A DNA stretch of 64,000 nt from Sabethes cyaneus. Its lineage: Eukaryota; Arthropoda; Insecta; Diptera; Culicidae. The stretch is from positions 148,410,043 through 148,474,042 of the forward strand of contig NC_071353.1 in assembly GCF_943734655.1 (NCBI RefSeq), written 5' to 3'. The notes under the pieces are model-generated. The model ran no database searches. It was given only the letters and a program-made list of their open reading frames with translations, and was not told where the DNA came from. Position 1 is the first letter of the stretch. Every line of letters begins with the position of its first letter. Both the position numbers and the translations under genes were made by a program. Shown here in pieces: positions 59,028 to 64,000 of this stretch.

Positions 59028-62000
59028 GTGAGTCACGTACAGGTACAGGTACATATACAGGAAAGAAGGTCCAGCAGCCCCCTTTGCGCTAGCCTCGTCG
59101 TCGCTTGGCTTAAGTTTTTAACCGGAATGCTGCATCGTGAATTTACTGTTTTTTTTGGCTGCCGGATGAGGCGAATTTTGCGTGTAATTTCGCACACATC
59201 CATACACACAAACACATTCTTGCACGATGCACGAAAACCGTTAATTTTTGACTCCTAACTCTATTGATGAATGTTTTGATTAATCTCTGAAGGATGTGCC
59301 AATCTCTGGACGTTTTCTTCTGATAGTTATGATAGTTGATTACGATTTTTGAATACATAAATAGATTGAAAATTAACCGCTTTGGAGATCGTGGTAGAAA
59401 AAGAAGTTAGTGGAAATGGGTTTCCCATTGGTGCTACTTTGGTTTGTTTATAGATGAAACCGTTTATCTCCATGGCAGAAGTGTTCCTTGAGCGATGAAT
59501 AGAATGAATATCGTAAAAATTTAATTCTTGAATTATTACAGTAAGAAAACAGTGCTGCAGCCATTGGTTCTGATTTATTTTTTATTTTTAAATTGCCATA
59601 TTAGGTAGACGGTGACGCCAGACGCCAGAGTGTGACGAAAATATTTAAATCATTCCAACTTATTTTTTGTTGGATAGATTATCAAGATAGAACTGAATTG
59701 TGGTAGAACATTATTTTACTGATACAGTGTTTCGAAGACATTTGGGTACAAACTCCGTTTATACTGTCCAAAATCGTTGATCTTTATGTTTGTCATGTAG
59801 TTATGGTAGATAGGAATCGGAACCTATCACCAGCACGATAACACTAATCGTTAGACCTTCCCATCTAAAATTCAACTACAACATATTACCAGAACGTGAG
59901 GGGCTCACGACTAAATTATGAATTTATTTCGTTATTGTTCCCAATGAAAGATGGTTGAATATTAAACCACTTTAATCTACCGAAATGATTAAAAAAAAAC
60001 ACTAAAGACCGCATGTTGGATTCTATTTTATAAACCCAAAACTGTTTTCTCTGTGCCCCATATCTGATGCTTCCTATTCGCCTATTTCATTCAGCCCCTA
60101 CATGTTAGTAACCTACGCTGCCTTTATGCTGTCAACTACAGGCACCCCCTCAATAAGGCGGATGGGTGACGCTGTACGCCCATCGCAATCTCTCAGCTCC
60201 CCGTTAACCAATAAAATAGATTTTTAGCAGTTGACTTGGCTTATATCAGATACTAACAATGTACCACATATCAACTTTATTGATTAATATGCAACTGAGC
60301 AATCACCGTTGACGTACAGCACCACCTACCGCCTTATTCGGGGGACCGCTGTACAATGCTTTCACTTACGATGTGGCATTTAACTGTTATAAAGCCAATG
60401 TTGTTGCACTAAGCCTACATTGAATGCAACTGTTTCATGGCGATATTGCGACATATCCGCCACTTGTTCATTGAAATGCACTGCAATGTGCGTTGGGTTT
60501 GACTAAATTGCAACGCAAATAATAAACACATTCGTGTAATTTTTGTCACTAAATCACTAGGTTGGCAAACAAGAGAACATTATTTTAAGAATTTTATAAG
60601 AATTAGAACATAGGTTTTCCGACTTATCTTTACAGTTTTCTATCGCCGTCGTAAAAAAATTTGTGAAAAACTTTTGCTGGATTTTTGAAAAATTTCGTAA
60701 GCTATAAACTTCTTCAAAACGCAATGTTTGGGAAAACCAGGAAATTTCGATTAAAGTAAAGTCTGCAAAAATTGGAAATATTTTTATTTATAAGTCCATT
60801 CACTATGGCCGTGTACAAAATTTTACAAAATCATACGGCTAAAAATGCCCAAATCGGGAGTACTTCTTGACGCTACAATGGAGAAAAAAAATCACGGTTA
60901 CTTACCGTTTATTACCAGAATGGGAGAGGACTTGAAGGCAAAATTTTTAAGCAAGATTTTCCACCGTCTGGAATACCGAGGGTGCCCATTAATGAATCGA
61001 ATTGAGTCGAATCGAATGACATTGGAATTTTAGGACGGACCTTTTGCGGACCTTATGACTTGATTCGCAGTATATCGAAGTAAATGCGAATGGTAAACGC
61101 AGCGAAATTTGGCTTTTTACGGATCTCGCTTCACAGAATAGAACCCAAAACCTCATCAAAGATATCTACGAAACAAAGTTTTATGGAAAAATTTCAATTC
61201 TTAATGGAATTTACGAATAATCGAGAAAAAAATTTCAGCTCCGTCAGGTTTGAAATTTGCTATTCATGAAAAGCGGAGTAAAACAACTTGCTCGAGAAAG
61301 TATGAAGTTTGAATGTAGTGAATGAAAAGGAGGAAGTGGCTGATGCGAAGAATGATTAATAGAATGAACTGGAAAATTTCGATACAAACCAAAAATATAT
61401 CGGGTTGTGCCCGATGACAGGTGGGGCTCGCTTTTACGCTCTTTCAGTTAGTACCCGAATGTTTTACTCATCAAACTACTGTAGCCCGTTATATAAGGTA
61501 GCCTAATACCTGAGTAATTCTCGCTGAAACGGGGCCACTACTGACACGAGGTCTTCAAATATTGGAACTTTTGCGCTTGGTTGGTTGAAAATGGCTAAAA
61601 AATAAGAATTACACTCTTGATACCTCGAAATAGTGGACCCCTCGTTCGCCAAGGGACCTAACAGTTTAAAAAAAAGTTGAATTTTGAGCAAACTTTGAGA
61701 TCTATGTCATGTGATATTTCATAACTTTGCCATGAAACAACTAACAAATGACCCGGTTCTGTAAAGAAGAAGAACAGGACTTTCAAAGGGAATTAAATTT
61801 TTGGCGGCCATCTTGGATTCGGTCGCCGTATTAGATTTTATCAAAAAATTGCCGTTTTTGTCATGAACTGGAAAACCTGAAATTGTCAGGAAATTTGACT
61901 TGACCTGGAAAAACTTGGAAATCAGGGAATTTAGGACAAAATCGGGATATTTTTCAAACAACTGCAATGATCGATTCATTCAGTAGTCAAGCACACTTCA

Positions 62001-63865
62001 AAATCGATAAATAAGTATAATTAGCTCCGTGATTTGCAAAGGGATCTAGCTGGGACCCGGAGGAGTTAATCTCGACCAATCCATGCAAAGTAAAATAAGC
62101 CGCGTTAGTTGGAAAGTAGATCGGCTAACGGAGATATAAAGTAACAAAAAGATTTCGAAGAAGGTGCGGCTCAGTTTGCTAAGTATGCGCGCAGCGAAAT
62201 TGAAATTGAACATAAGGCTAACCAATTTTGTTTATCAATTTTTCATGCTCCGCTTGCGCTTGAGCTTGCGCAAAAAAAACGAATAAGGAACTTACGCGCG
62301 GAGTGTAATTTGCCGGTCGGCAGAATAGGAGAGAGCAATTGGAGACCTCGCCTCGGGAAATAGAGTAAGTGGGGTAAATTGCCCGTTTCGGTAGGTTCGG
62401 TTGAGACTGTATGGAGCAAATATACGAGAGTTGTTTGATTAAACTTTTTGCACCTAGCATTCTAGATGCAAAACTTTTCAATTAAGGTTTAGCTAACATC
62501 GATGACTGAAAAATGTGAATGGAGCTTGAAGAGAAACTGATCACTTTAACGCCAAATTTGGGGGTCATTTCAGAATGTCCAAAAACATTTTAAAGTCTTA
62601 TATTGAAAACAAGAAACGCACCTTCAATGCTCATTGAAGACAACGAATTTCGTAACAATAAGAATGCGGAGGAACAGCAACTACTGCTCTACAGAGGATA
62701 TGTGATATAAAAACACAGATGAAAATGAGTAGATTGGACGATTGGACGGTAATTGGGTAGTTTTTCTCACTTTTTCGTTGTATGAAAAATAATTCAATTA
62801 TGAATGAACGAAACATGTTTTCAGTTGAAATTATATCGCCATATGAAATCTGGAATTTTTTTAAACACACCTGAAAATATCAGGGAATTTTGTTTTTCGC
62901 ATCCAGTTGCCACCCTGCAAAGCCATTGTTTCAGCCTTATTTCTAACTGGTGCCCATTGGGCGGACTTTCCCTGAATATGGCCTGTCATCCTTTTTAACA
63001 ACTGTGTTTCACTTGTTACGTACATGAGTAAGTTCCATTTTGGCTTGAAATCCACGTCACTTGCAGTTTCACCCTTCACAATCGGCCACTAATTGCTTCT
63101 CCTTTGAAACTACAGTGACGCCATTGTCGTTGTACCGCTGTTTAAATATGAATAGCTTGCCAAATCGGGCGAGAAAAGGTAGCTGCTCTAGAAAATACAG
63201 CAACCTCTTCCGAAGGTACCCATTTTGATACATTTCCTAGTTTATGGTTCCGTAACCGACCGACACTATCCAGTCTGCAGCACAAAGAAGTCGATCGAAC
63301 ACGATCACGATCGAACAAAATGTTCAAAAATTTGTCCTTAAAACGGCCCTGCAGTGCAATACACACGTTTCGTTATACATAACGATGCAATCGTATTTCG
63401 ACAGCGACATCTGACAGTTGGCAAAGAAAGAAACCGTGTTACATAAAGGTAACGTTCCGAAAAGTTTGGAACGTTCTACAATTACTGGCACTACTGGCAG
63501 GCAGGATTTGGCATTCGTTAAAGAAGGCTTACGTTATCGTCTCGTTTTGTCTTCCTCTCGTCGAACCCCACCAGTGGTGGTGATCCGGCTTTGATATCAT
63601 TGCTGGGAAGACTTCCGATAAGACAAGTTACACATTTGATCCCACTACATTGTGCACCTAGAAAGTCCCACCCAGTCAACCAGTCTAAAACTAAGCAATA
63701 ATTGGAAAACCACAAATTAGGCCGTCTTGAACCACTAACGCAGATTTGGTGCAGTGTGAACTGTGCTCCGACGATTGTTCTAGATGTATCCAATTGCAGC
63801 GTATACTTCAATCTAATAATGTTCAAATTTGATATCTTTTACGAAATCTATAGAAAGGCAGATAA
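59028..63865 (+). other. scrib: Next scrib intron, beginning
   Basis: Starts GTGAGT after the low-complexity exon. 60141-60180 and 60311-60350 are an inverted pair (CAATAAGGCGG and CCGCCTTATT, GCTGTACG and CGTACAGC). 61869-61950 and 62865-62905 carry the CTGGAAAA/CAGGGAATTT repeat seen at 18400. No PDZ3 or other exon was found, and short frames elsewhere have no domain. Confidence 0.5.
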
Positions 63866-64000
63866 ATCAAGCTGTTCAGTCGAGCAGCCCGGTCGAGCAG
63901 TTGAGTCGAGCAGTCGAGTCGAGCAGTTCAGTCGAGTATTCCAGTCGAGCAGTTGAATCGAGCAGTTAAGTCGAGCTGTCGAATCAAACAGTTGAGTCGA
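63866..64000 (+). repeat. 13-bp minisatellite, second array, running off the window
   Basis: At least ten CAGTNNAGTCGAG units in the same orientation as 51645-52935. The array continues past 64000. Confidence 0.85.

Overview
The window is a piece of insect nuclear DNA, almost certainly from a mosquito (Culicidae). Its only protein-coding gene of the host is the middle part of scribble (scrib), the LAP-family (leucine-rich repeat plus PDZ) polarity scaffold, on the + strand. The mosquito assignment is inferred from the close match to dipteran Scribble, the very long repeat-filled intron, and tRNA-derived SINEs and other repeats of culicid type. The species cannot be named from the sequence alone. 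Both ends of the gene lie outside: the first LRR exon(s) are upstream of position 1 and PDZ3, PDZ4 and the C-terminus are beyond 64000.

Layout. 1-3820 is an upstream intron with one Helitron-like element. 3821-5779 holds three exons: about 13 LRRs, the LAP-specific segment and an acidic linker. 5780-57093 is a single intron of 51.3 kb. 57094-59027 holds five exons: PDZ1, a Q/G-rich linker, PDZ2, and a low-complexity Q/N/S tail. 59028-64000 is the start of the next intron. Every exon was placed by matching splice phases, and the reading frame is open throughout.

The giant intron is mostly repeats: SINE copies, Helitron-like elements ending in CTAG with A/T flanks (several carrying ~145 bp internal tandem repeats), TTAA-flanked piggyBac-like elements, TA-flanked MITEs, decayed non-LTR retrotransposon genes, a hAT-like remnant, a 13-bp satellite, and long purine- or pyrimidine-biased arrays. 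Nesting is common. Inside it lies one apparent host feature: an exon at 35762-36092 with a start codon and a 110-codon basic reading frame. It ends in a good donor of exactly the phase needed to join the PDZ1 exon, which predicts an internal promoter and a Scribble isoform without LRRs.

Other notable features are a perfect spacer-free 246-bp palindrome at 27596-27841 whose arms each carry a hammerhead-ribozyme-like motif, a second such motif with a compensatory stem change at 38822-38866, and a three-level transposon nest at 47563-50640.
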